From Rubellicoccus peritrichatus (lineage in GTDB: Bacteria; Verrucomicrobiota; Verrucomicrobiia; Opitutales; Cerasicoccaceae), in contig NZ_CP136920.1 of the NCBI RefSeq assembly GCF_033100135.1, positions 5,699,001 through 5,763,000 of the forward strand: a stretch of 64,000 nt of DNA. Direction: 5' to 3'. Shown piece after piece: positions 1 through 7,245 of this stretch; position 1 is the stretch's first letter; each line of letters begins with the position of its first letter. The notes beneath the pieces are model-generated. The model searched no databases. It worked only from the letters and a program-made list of their open reading frames with translations, and was not told the origin of the DNA. The position numbers were made by a program, and so were the translations under genes.

Positions 1-2
1 AT

Positions 3-380
3 GGCGTTCGAATGACTTCAAGGAATGGCAGTGCAGGCGTACGCTTTTTAACCGAAAACGGCTGGGCATACTGCTCGCGTGGCGCCTTCAAATGCAGTGA
101 TATGGAGTTGCTTCGCCGTAGGCCAACCGCCGACGAGGTGTCACTCTACAAGAGCAATAACCACATGGCAGACTTCATCACATCGGCGCGAGAAGGCAGC
201 GACCCAATATGTCCGGTTGAAGTCGGCCACCGCTCCAACTCAATCTGTGTCCTCCATCATGCTTCGATGAAGCTGGGAGGCCGCAATCTGAAATGGGACC
301 CGCAACAGGAAGTGGTCGTGGGCGACCAGGAAGCAACTGACGTCATCAATGTACCAATGCGCTCTCCCTGGATCATTTAA
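3..380 (+). CDS. Gfo/Idh/MocA-family oxidoreductase, C-terminal part (5' end outside window)
   Basis: The reading frame is open from the first bases, so the gene starts upstream of the window and only about 125 C-terminal residues are present. The block with P-I-C-P-V-E-V-G-H-R-S, followed by L-K-W-D-P and the ending R-S-P-W, is typical of the last part of NAD(P)-dependent Gfo/Idh/MocA oxidoreductases common in Verrucomicrobia and Planctomycetes. The Rossmann domain is not visible, so cofactor and substrate cannot be stated. The TAA stop at 378-380 is followed after one base by the next ATG, indicating an operon with the DUF6807 gene. Such pairs are common in sugar-utilisation loci. The ATG at 12 is internal, not the true start. 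Confidence 0.8.
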   Translation, partial: GVRMTSRNGSAGVRFLTENGWAYCSRGAFKCSDMELLRRRPTADEVSLYKSNNHMADFITSAREGSDPICPVEVGHRSNSICVLHHASMKLGGRNLKWDPQQEVVVGDQEATDVINVPMRSPWII

Positions 381-381
381 A

Positions 382-1317
382 ATGCGACCACCGATGCACA
401 GCATCTGGAAAGGTTTCGCCGCAGTATTGCTGCTCAGCAGCCTGTCTTCACCTGCACAGCAGACCTTGCCAATTCTCGTTGATGGTGAACCATTGATTGA
501 GTATCAGGCAGAACCGATTGCAAACCCCAAAGGTGGTGATGCCTTTAAGGGCAGCCATTTCATACATCCCTTAAAAACACCATCAGGTTTTGTCATCACA
601 CAAATCCAGCCGAATGACCATAAGCATCACTTTGGGCTTTGGTGGCCATGGAAGTACATCGAAACCAACGGGCGTAAAGTACTTTGCTGGGAGCTGCAAA
701 GAGGTGACGGCATCATACAAGCCGCAGAGAGCAAGCAGCTCGACAACGGATTGATCACAAGCAGTCATTACATAGACCGTAAAGCGAAAGGTGGACCAGT
801 AGTGTTGCTACATGAGACGACGACGCTCACTGCATCAGCAATAACAGAAGTGCCACTGACAGGCTATAATCTGGATTTATCCATTGCTCAAAAAAGCGCA
901 ACAGATCAGCCAATAACCGTTTCAACCCACCACTATAGCGGCTTTTCAATCCGAGCGACTGCGGATTGGAATAAAACAAACAGCACAGTGTTGACCAGTG
1001 AAGGCAAGGATCGACATACGGCCAATGGATCACAGGCACGTTGGGTACGCATTGAAGGTGAAACGCCCAATGTGAAGACTGCGGGCCTGCTTATGATGAG
1101 TCACCCAAGTAACCAAGCCCACCCGGAGAAGCTTCGCACCTGGAATCAACAACACGATGGTGCCATCTTTATCAACTTCAACCCAGTGGCAGATACTGAT
1201 TGGGTCTATCAACCGGACAAGACATACACTCGAAACTATCGTTTATTCATCTATGATGGTGCGCTTTCTGAAGACAATGCAGATGCTCTCTGGAATTCCT
1301 ATGCTACAGGGAGTTAA
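382..1317 (+). CDS. Secreted DUF6807 (PmoA-like) family protein
   Basis: A 311-residue protein. The chosen ATG at 382 follows the upstream stop by one base and gives a clean signal peptide (hydrophobic stretch about residues 10-22, then S-P-A-Q-Q). The mature part carries the H-x-H-H-F-G-L-W-W cluster near residue 90 typical of DUF6807, a family annotated in databases as PmoA-like but generally found beside sugar oxidoreductases. A role in periplasmic carbohydrate processing is inferred from the upstream Gfo/Idh/MocA gene; no catalytic activity can be assigned. An in-frame start at 349 would overlap the upstream gene and add residues before the signal peptide, so it was rejected. Confidence 0.75.
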   Translation: MRPPMHSIWKGFAAVLLLSSLSSPAQQTLPILVDGEPLIEYQAEPIANPKGGDAFKGSHFIHPLKTPSGFVITQIQPNDHKHHFGLWWPWKYIETNGRKVLCWELQRGDGIIQAAESKQLDNGLITSSHYIDRKAKGGPVVLLHETTTLTASAITEVPLTGYNLDLSIAQKSATDQPITVSTHHYSGFSIRATADWNKTNSTVLTSEGKDRHTANGSQARWVRIEGETPNVKTAGLLMMSHPSNQAHPEKLRTWNQQHDGAIFINFNPVADTDWVYQPDKTYTRNYRLFIYDGALSEDNADALWNSYATGS

Positions 1318-1418
1318 AAGAAGTCAATAACTACGCTCTGAGGCTTTTTACACCCCTATTCAACTGTCAACTGCAAGTCGAGCTTGTTATCAAAGGCATC
1401 TGGAAGTATCTTATTAGC

Positions 1419-2084
1419 ATGCCCCTGGGAAAAAAAACTCACGCATTTACGCTTGTTGAACTACTGGTCTCCATCGCCATTATTGGAATCCTTGCTGCTA
1501 TTCTCATCGCTGTGGTGGGAAAAACAAAAGACAAAACCTATGTCGTAGAGGCAGCATCCGATACCAAGGCAATCAGCTTGGCCTGGAAGATGTACTTCAA
1601 CGAATACCAAAAATGGCCACTAACGAATGGAAAGGTCTTTGGCACCAATGACCCAGATGCTGAAGACTTTGGTAAAGATCCTGAAGCATCGGACGGAGAA
1701 AACATGTGGCAATACCCAACCGATATTCTTCGTGGCATTGAAAATTTAGGTCCCGACCAACGTAATTGGAATCCTCGCCTGACGGAATATCTTCAGCTTC
1801 CTCCAGATCGCTTGGCTTCCCATCCTTACACAGACCGGGATGGCAATGAGTTCATGACAAGCGATGGGACATTCGTCGATCCATGGGGCAATCAATATAA
1901 ATTTAAGTTGGACGTAAACAATGACTACCAACTCGGTCGTTTCAACTACGCTGACTATGGCAGTGCTACTTCACCTAAAGAGGGACAGGTAGTGATCGGT
2001 GATAATGTTATCGTATGGTCTCGTGGTCCTGACCATTGGGACCATGACCCGGAATATGCTGAAGATGATATAAAGACATGGTAG
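1419..2084 (+). CDS. Type II secretion/pseudopilin-like protein with prepilin cleavage site
   Basis: A 221-residue protein with a classical prepilin N-terminus. A short basic leader (M-P-L-G-K-K-T-H-A) precedes F-T-L-V-E-L-L, where the conserved glutamate follows the peptidase site, and a hydrophobic helix (I-A-I-I-G-I-L-A-A-I-L) comes next. The C-terminal part resembles GspG-like pseudopilins of Verrucomicrobia: D-P-W-G-N-Q-Y-K-F near residue 157 is the usual GspG-type signature, and the end is acidic. It would be processed by a prepilin peptidase, which is not in this window. It stands alone, about 100 bases after the DUF6807 gene, and faces the convergent bilin cluster. Confidence 0.8.
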   Translation: MPLGKKTHAFTLVELLVSIAIIGILAAILIAVVGKTKDKTYVVEAASDTKAISLAWKMYFNEYQKWPLTNGKVFGTNDPDAEDFGKDPEASDGENMWQYPTDILRGIENLGPDQRNWNPRLTEYLQLPPDRLASHPYTDRDGNEFMTSDGTFVDPWGNQYKFKLDVNNDYQLGRFNYADYGSATSPKEGQVVIGDNVIVWSRGPDHWDHDPEYAEDDIKTW

Positions 2085-2295
2085 AGCCATATAGATCTAC
2101 CGGTACCATTTGCACTTCAGTTAAACTAAAGAGCTTGTAAGCTGAGGCTATTGGTATCCTAAAAAGTAAGCGCACGAAGGAATGTCACATACGCTAGTTA
2201 CGACATACGATTAAACATATCCAGCATCCAGCAAGTCGCTTATAGCTTACTTACAGTGAAGCCAGTTTAATCACCCAGCTGAATATCGGTAAACC

Positions 2296-3000
2296 TTACA
2301 CAAAATGATGTTCCTTTAAAAAAGAGTCCGTCCATGTTTCGGAGAACATCTTATCAAGCAGTTTGCGACCTGGGGAATTCAAACGGTGATGGCGTTTATA
2401 ATCCTGAATGGATTCCCGGTGACGCAGGACCAGCTCGGACTGGCTCATCCTGAGTTGCGGTCCATCGAGATAAGATGCCCAAAGCTTTGCCGCCAATTCG
2501 CATAGATCACCAAACTCATCCGTCTGGTCAGGTCTGACAAAAATATCATCCCCTGAACGGCATTCTGCGTACCAAGCAGGATATTCCTGACTGTAGCTAA
2601 GCTGCGGATACTCGACAACCGTCCGTTTCAGGAGATTGCTGTAGTAAGTCAAATTTCCAGGACCTTCGAGCGCGGGATACATATCAACCACAGCCACAAT
2701 ACCCCGCTGCCCAAACCGAACATACTCCAAGGCGAAAATAGGCTTCGCCACATGAGGTAAAGGATAGGCAAAGAGATTAATAATCTCCGACTTAGGACTA
2801 CGAATCCCGACCGATCGAACCTCACAGGAGTCCGCATAAGTGCCACTTTGAAAGCGCAACTCATGATTATGAGAGTCACGAGCCAGAAACTCGCCAGGAG
2901 TATTATCCGGCTGCCAATGGCCTGCATCCAGACTTTCAAGCAGACCGGAAAGTGCCGCGATCAGGCAAGGAGTAGCAGGTGTTTGTAATTCAGGCGGCAC
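2296..3000 (-). CDS. Ferredoxin-dependent bilin reductase (pre-PcyA / HY2 family)
   Basis: A 234-residue protein of the size usual for this family. Diagnostic stretches align by eye with PcyA: F-A-Y-P-L-P with a following P-I-F (residues 77-89), V-V-D-M-Y-P (104-109), I-F-V-R-P (153-157), H-R-x-x-I-x-x-Y (about 194-201), and near the end R-K-L-L-D-K-M-F-S-E-T-W. These enzymes reduce biliverdin by two-electron steps using reduced ferredoxin. In my alignment the PcyA His88 position is Asn75, as in PebS/PebA-type enzymes, and the Asp105 position is Glu92, so the product is probably not phycocyanobilin. The GTG start overlaps the heme oxygenase stop by 11 bases. This is the last gene of the cluster, and a 2Fe-2S ferredoxin lies upstream in the same unit. 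Confidence 0.87.
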   Translation of the reverse strand: MPPELQTPATPCLIAALSGLLESLDAGHWQPDNTPGEFLARDSHNHELRFQSGTYADSCEVRSVGIRSPKSEIINLFAYPLPHVAKPIFALEYVRFGQRGIVAVVDMYPALEGPGNLTYYSNLLKRTVVEYPQLSYSQEYPAWYAECRSGDDIFVRPDQTDEFGDLCELAAKLWASYLDGPQLRMSQSELVLRHRESIQDYKRHHRLNSPGRKLLDKMFSETWTDSFLKEHHFV

Positions 3001-3661
3001 TGAACTGGTGGATTAAGATTTGGTACAGTGACCGTACGGCATTGCCTTCGATTTCATTAAAGAAATCGATATTCAAATGAAAGGCATGGATCGCTTCCTG
3101 AATCACTTCCTCTCTTTGTTCCTCGGACAAAGGCAACGCATCCAAGCCGGAGCGATAAAGCGTTTTGAACTCTGCAACATCATCAATTTCCTGAAACTCG
3201 TAAAACGCTGTTCCAAACCCATCTTGTAACTTGAGCGAATTAGAAGCTATTTTCTTGAGTATCTGCCCACCGGATAAATCACCAAGATATCTTACATAAC
3301 TGTGAGCTGACAAAAGATAAGGTGCTACTTCAGAAAGATGACGTATGCGCCCGGTATAGGCCTGCATTGCCGACGAAGGCTCGGCCATACTATCCCACGA
3401 CTGATTGAAGAATTCCAAGTCCTTTCTTAGTGCATCTGTGCGAAAAAGCTCCCAATGAAATATTGGCTTCAAATACGGATTGTCGGCATGCTTTAACAGC
3501 TCTTGCTCCAGCGTTTGATATAAAAAATAAAAGCCGCTCAACATTTGAACGTAACTTGCAGGATTCATGGTTCCTCGAAGAAAGCCACGAATGAAGCTGG
3601 CATTCTCTGCCATGGTATGGGCTTGGCGGGTTTCCGCCTTAAGTCTTGAAGATAATTCCAT
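2990..3661 (-). CDS. Heme oxygenase (biliverdin-forming)
   Basis: A 223-residue protein close in length to cyanobacterial heme oxygenases. His15 in R-Q-A-H-T-M-A-E-N is the expected proximal heme ligand. The distal-helix motif R-Y-L-G-D-L-S-G-G-Q (124-133, with G-D-x-S-G-G) is intact. The enzyme converts heme to biliverdin, releasing CO and iron, with reducing equivalents that the cluster ferredoxin could supply. Its direct overlap with the bilin reductase downstream argues that the purpose is bilin synthesis rather than iron scavenging only. The ATG at 3661 lies 14 bases after the preceding gene. The motifs make this one of the firmest assignments in the window. Confidence 0.95.
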   Translation of the reverse strand: MELSSRLKAETRQAHTMAENASFIRGFLRGTMNPASYVQMLSGFYFLYQTLEQELLKHADNPYLKPIFHWELFRTDALRKDLEFFNQSWDSMAEPSSAMQAYTGRIRHLSEVAPYLLSAHSYVRYLGDLSGGQILKKIASNSLKLQDGFGTAFYEFQEIDDVAEFKTLYRSGLDALPLSEEQREEVIQEAIHAFHLNIDFFNEIEGNAVRSLYQILIHQFSAA

Positions 3662-3675
3662 AGGGCGAGGTGGGG

Positions 3676-4251
3676 TTATGCCGTGGCACTCTGAATGCTG
3701 ACCAACGACGGGTATTTACTAACGAGAGGTTCTAAAGCAGATTGAGCGGATGCTGAAACATCACCATAAATGGTGAAGCCGCTCCAGGCTCCAGAGGAAA
3801 AATACTCTTCGGCCTTTAGTTTTTCGACAAGCGAAGTCACCGCTGCGGACAAAGGGGTTGCGACATCCCAGGCAATCCCAATTTCATCAGCCATAGTCCA
3901 GGCTGAATCGAAAGCCTCGGCCTCCGAGATATGGATAAGTACAATCACTGACTTGTCGAAATGCTCCAACAGCAAATGCAATCCCCAGACCTGTGGGGCA
4001 GCGGCAGAAGTCGAAGCCGGGGCAAGTATGGCTGGGATAGCTATTTTTTTTGAAAAGACACTGAGTGCCTCGACAGCAAGCTCACCGCAGAGCCCAGCCA
4101 GCCCGGGGTAATTCACGGGAGTCTCAAGCCCTGCGGCGAAGGACAAAGTAGGCGCACTGGCCAGCTCTACCAATAGAGCAGGACGTTCGCTTTCAGGTAA
4201 ACTTGTCAAATAATCAAGAACAGATTGATCAGAGTAGAAAAGTAGTTTCAT
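3676..4251 (-). CDS. Uncharacterised 191-residue protein in the bilin cluster
   Basis: I do not recognise a family. The sequence is soluble, rich in Ala, Ser, Leu and Val, has no signal peptide, and seems to be an alternating alpha/beta protein. Hydrophobic strands occur around residues 70-80 (K-K-I-A-I-P-A-I-L-A-P) and 102-108 (V-I-V-L-I-H-I). Its ATG overlaps the kinase stop in an ATGA arrangement (4248-4251), so translation of the two is coupled, and heme oxygenase follows after 14 bases. Being locked between the kinase and heme oxygenase suggests a role in the same process, for example as kinase partner, bilin carrier or scaffold; this is inference from position only. Confidence 0.6.
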   Translation of the reverse strand: MKLLFYSDQSVLDYLTSLPESERPALLVELASAPTLSFAAGLETPVNYPGLAGLCGELAVEALSVFSKKIAIPAILAPASTSAAAPQVWGLHLLLEHFDKSVIVLIHISEAEAFDSAWTMADEIGIAWDVATPLSAAVTSLVEKLKAEEYFSSGAWSGFTIYGDVSASAQSALEPLVSKYPSLVSIQSATA

Positions 4252-5990
4252 GATGCCTTATTGTAATAGGTTATCAGCTGTGGATTATCAGGATCATCCG
4301 TGACTTCGTATATATAGCGGTTATCCACGGTAATCAATAGATGCGCCGTGTGGGCGGAAATGCGCCCAAGGTATTTCCGTTTTAGATTCGTATTAAAACT
4401 CAGGATCTCGCGGCTGTTCAACAGCAGCATGAGTGCATCTCGATTGAAAACAATCTGTCGTATACGATCCGGTGTAATTTCTACCGAGGAAGATAACTCA
4501 TTGGTATAAGAAAACAAAGAGTAATGCCATGACTCTTCATGGTTCAAACAGACAAAAAATAGTGAATCTCCGAATTTACTGTGAGCAACCATAGGGCCCG
4601 GCAACTTGTGTTCTTCCAGGAGCTGCCCCTGACGAGAGTAAATACGCATAGCCGGATTGAGTGCACTGCTCGCCACCCAGAGACGTCCATCGGGCAGGAT
4701 TTTCAGGCCATTACCAATTCCGTAGTTTGCCGTTGGCAGATCAAAGCCACCTCGCTCATTTAACTCCCGGTAATGGATCGCATCATCACCTGCCCAAACC
4801 AGACACTGCTGCTCATAATTCAGGTGAAAACTGCGAATGCCATGGCAACCGATTTCTAAAACCTGCTCTTTCTGGGTCTGCGGCTCATAACGCACAATGG
4901 CATCTTTACGCACATAAGCGATGCTTCCATCAAGGAGAGGTTCAATGCTGAGCGAACCTTTATCACGGCACGCTTGGCAGATTCTTCCCGAAGTCGGACA
5001 ATAAAAAGTAATGTGCTGCCCATGATCGATGGCGAGCATGGCGCCACTCCCCTTTTGCAATGGAATTAAACGCTCGGGATCATCAAGGAGTTTAACCGAT
5101 GCTCGACGTTCCAGCTGAAGACCACCTTCAAATTCTACCTTATCAGTAGCAACAACTCCTACCGGAACTTCTACTGGCAGTTCTAACTCTGCTGGCATCT
5201 GGCTGAGTTGCTCCAACAAAGCCAACGCATCACGAGCACTGCTGATTCGGTCACGAGGATCCATTTCCAGCAAACGTCGAACAAGCGAAGCCAACGGATG
5301 ATTATCAAGTGGCTTAAAATCAAATCCACGCCGCTGAGCTCGAATGATATCCTCGGGGGTGCCATCACATGGTCGGTAACCAGCAATAATTTCATATAGG
5401 ATCACACCTACAGAGTAGAGGTCCGCATTGCTTTCAAAGCGCTCATAAAACTGCTCGGGAGCTAAATATGCAGGTGATCCGCGAAGGTTTCCCTGATCCG
5501 TCCCTTGATCACTTCCCCGTTGCGACACACCAAAATCCACCAACTTGTAATGTACTTCATTGGCATCTTTCTTTTCTATCAGAATATTCTCCGGCTTGAG
5601 ATCGCAGTGAATCAATCCACGAGAGTGCAAGTAATGAAGGCCATCAAACAACTCACTCAGAAGATGAACAATTGCTTTCAAGTCCCATGCTACTTGAGTC
5701 TCAAGATAATCACGTAGCGATCCACCACGTATGTATTCAAAAACCAGAATACATTCACCATCTTGAAGATAATGAAAATCAAGACAGCGTAGTATCCGCG
5801 GATGCTCCAACGAAAGCATGGACGAAAACTCCCGCAAACCAACCGAGGACCAGGCTCCGCGTGAATGCATGCATTTGAGAACAACGGGCGTATCGTCCGA
5901 TAACGACTCTGCAAGATAAACACGAGAGCTACCACCATCGGCCAGATGACGAAGCAAGCGATACCGATCCTGTAAACCAGCTGAAATCAC
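4248..5990 (-). CDS. Ser/Thr protein kinase with C-terminal propeller-like half
   Basis: A 580-residue cytosolic protein with no transmembrane segment. The N-terminal 270 residues form a PknB-like kinase: glycine loop A-D-G-G-S-S, Lys39 in V-V-L-K, Glu54, catalytic loop H-C-D-L-K-P-E-N (128-135), D-F-G (152-154) and A-P-E. The loop reads HCD rather than the usual HRD, a variant often seen in kinases not activated by loop phosphorylation. The rest (about 300-580) has repeated strand patterns such as W-V-A-S-S and I-A-Y-V that resemble a beta-propeller sensor, though I cannot name a family. The GTG start overlaps the upstream V4R stop (GTGA at 5987-5990). Likely substrates are the Ser-rich repeat protein or the V4R/globin partners; this is inference. 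Confidence 0.9.
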   Translation of the reverse strand: MISAGLQDRYRLLRHLADGGSSRVYLAESLSDDTPVVLKCMHSRGAWSSVGLREFSSMLSLEHPRILRCLDFHYLQDGECILVFEYIRGGSLRDYLETQVAWDLKAIVHLLSELFDGLHYLHSRGLIHCDLKPENILIEKKDANEVHYKLVDFGVSQRGSDQGTDQGNLRGSPAYLAPEQFYERFESNADLYSVGVILYEIIAGYRPCDGTPEDIIRAQRRGFDFKPLDNHPLASLVRRLLEMDPRDRISSARDALALLEQLSQMPAELELPVEVPVGVVATDKVEFEGGLQLERRASVKLLDDPERLIPLQKGSGAMLAIDHGQHITFYCPTSGRICQACRDKGSLSIEPLLDGSIAYVRKDAIVRYEPQTQKEQVLEIGCHGIRSFHLNYEQQCLVWAGDDAIHYRELNERGGFDLPTANYGIGNGLKILPDGRLWVASSALNPAMRIYSRQGQLLEEHKLPGPMVAHSKFGDSLFFVCLNHEESWHYSLFSYTNELSSSVEITPDRIRQIVFNRDALMLLLNSREILSFNTNLKRKYLGRISAHTAHLLITVDNRYIYEVTDDPDNPQLITYYNKAS

Positions 5991-6655
5991 GCCATTAGCT
6001 TTTCTACAATTTCATCCGCACTGGCGCCACCTTCCAGATCCTCTTCGACTGCTTCGAGGCGAGAATTGGATGAGATGACAAATTCAGTATTTTCCGCACC
6101 TTTGTTAGGAGAGGCAATTTCCAGACAACCCAACTCATGTCCACTAATATAACTGAACAAAGAAGCAAGCGTGCCTGCCACAATGGGGTCAACATAATCA
6201 TCAACATCACTGAGCAACTGGGCAAAGAAACTGTTCCTCATGACGATACGAACGATCCCGTAGTCCTCGGTTAAGCTAATATCAATCTCCATTTTTCCCC
6301 AACCGTGCGCCGCAAAATAGTTTTCGATAAATCGAAGAAACGCAGTTAGTGGAAGCGTCTCCATCTTATTCTGGCAGAGATCATTCATTTCACGATCAAT
6401 GCGCCCGCAAAGGCGCTCTCCCCAAATGCGACCGCAATTAAAAAGAATGGTTTTCCAGGCCGGGCCTGTCTCATCCAACAGTGCCTCGTAAATACCACGC
6501 ATGATATCTTCGGATAAATAAATGACACGGTTCTGCGCCGGATTAGCAACCGTCCCGGCCACTAGATCGATACTGAATCCCGATTCATCAAAAAAACTTT
6601 CGAGGCCAAGGCTCTCGTATACGCCGTTAACGCCAGGGTTTATTGCGGTAGTCAT
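5987..6655 (-). CDS. V4R-domain protein 2 of the bilin cluster
   Basis: A 222-residue soluble protein. The middle and C-terminal parts (about residues 70-195) show the 4-vinyl-reductase (V4R) fold pattern: a helix with G-R-I-W-G-E-R-L-C-G-R, a strand-rich stretch with Y-G-I-V-R-I-V-M-R-N-S, a G-x-L-x-S-L-F-S-Y helix and the late cysteine in H-E-L-G-C-L-E-I. V4R domains bind small molecules or metal in several systems. It has fewer cysteines than its cluster partner. The last residues, G-G-A-S-A-D-E-I-V-E-K-L, resemble the tail of the other V4R protein, which suggests a shared docking tail. It follows the globin gene by 18 bases and overlaps the kinase gene. Confidence 0.75.
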   Translation of the reverse strand: MTTAINPGVNGVYESLGLESFFDESGFSIDLVAGTVANPAQNRVIYLSEDIMRGIYEALLDETGPAWKTILFNCGRIWGERLCGRIDREMNDLCQNKMETLPLTAFLRFIENYFAAHGWGKMEIDISLTEDYGIVRIVMRNSFFAQLLSDVDDYVDPIVAGTLASLFSYISGHELGCLEIASPNKGAENTEFVISSNSRLEAVEEDLEGGASADEIVEKLMA

Positions 6656-6673
6656 AATATTAAACGTTTATTA

Positions 6674-7243
6674 TTAATCGTTGGAAAGAATATCGAGGGC
6701 GAGTTGCAGGTAAGGCTCGATCTCTTTGTATGCAGATTCACTAAGCGAGGCTTTCATCTGAGCCTTCAGAAGTGAGTAGGTTTCAAAAATTGATTTCTGG
6801 AAAGGCTGCCTTGAGGCTAATTGCTCCGCATGTTCCGTCCCATCGATCAAAGCTTCCTGTCCGTTTTTCTGGTCCGGGAAGCGAAAAGAGTGCAAGATCG
6901 TCTTGAACCAGATCAGCAATTTGTCTCGATACCAGTCCGGGTCATTCATAAGCATGGACAAAGTTGCGTAATTGACGGTCAAGCTAATGTCACGGAAGCA
7001 CTTCTTGGTGGAAACATCATGGTGCTTATCATACTCGTAAGCTTCCGTCACTTTCTTGGCGATCTTACCGCAAATAGCGGTATCAACCTTTGCGATCTCT
7101 CGCGCAGCATCGGCCCGTGATTTACAATCCGGCAAGGTGGTTTCGTAATGCTGCAACTCATCCTCAGTCAGATGCCTTGCTTCGGCTGACTTGAAAAGAG
7201 CATGCAATGAGGGGTGAAAACGATAACTTTCGATTATGTCCAT
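6674..7243 (-). CDS. Phycobiliprotein-like globin with bilin-binding Cys (BBAG type)
   Basis: A 189-residue all-helical protein. Residues 81-98 (K-C-F-R-D-I-S-L-T-V-N-Y-A-T-L-S-M-L) match the central phycobiliprotein segment K-C-A-R-D-I-G-Y-Y-L-R-M-V-T-Y. Cys82 lies exactly where alpha/beta-84 bilin attaches, followed by x-R-D. The C-terminal helix P-Y-L-Q-L-A-L-D-I-L-S (177-187) matches the S-Y-L-D-Y-A-I-N-A-L-S end of phycocyanin alpha. It therefore belongs to the globin/phycobilisome-protein superfamily and is best called a bilin biosynthesis-associated globin. A covalent or reversible bilin adduct at Cys82 is expected but not proven. It is about 25 residues longer than light-harvesting subunits. 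No chlorophyll or phycobilisome genes are present, so antenna function is unlikely. Confidence 0.85.
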   Translation of the reverse strand: MDIIESYRFHPSLHALFKSAEARHLTEDELQHYETTLPDCKSRADAAREIAKVDTAICGKIAKKVTEAYEYDKHHDVSTKKCFRDISLTVNYATLSMLMNDPDWYRDKLLIWFKTILHSFRFPDQKNGQEALIDGTEHAEQLASRQPFQKSIFETYSLLKAQMKASLSESAYKEIEPYLQLALDILSND

Positions 7244-7245
7244 AG

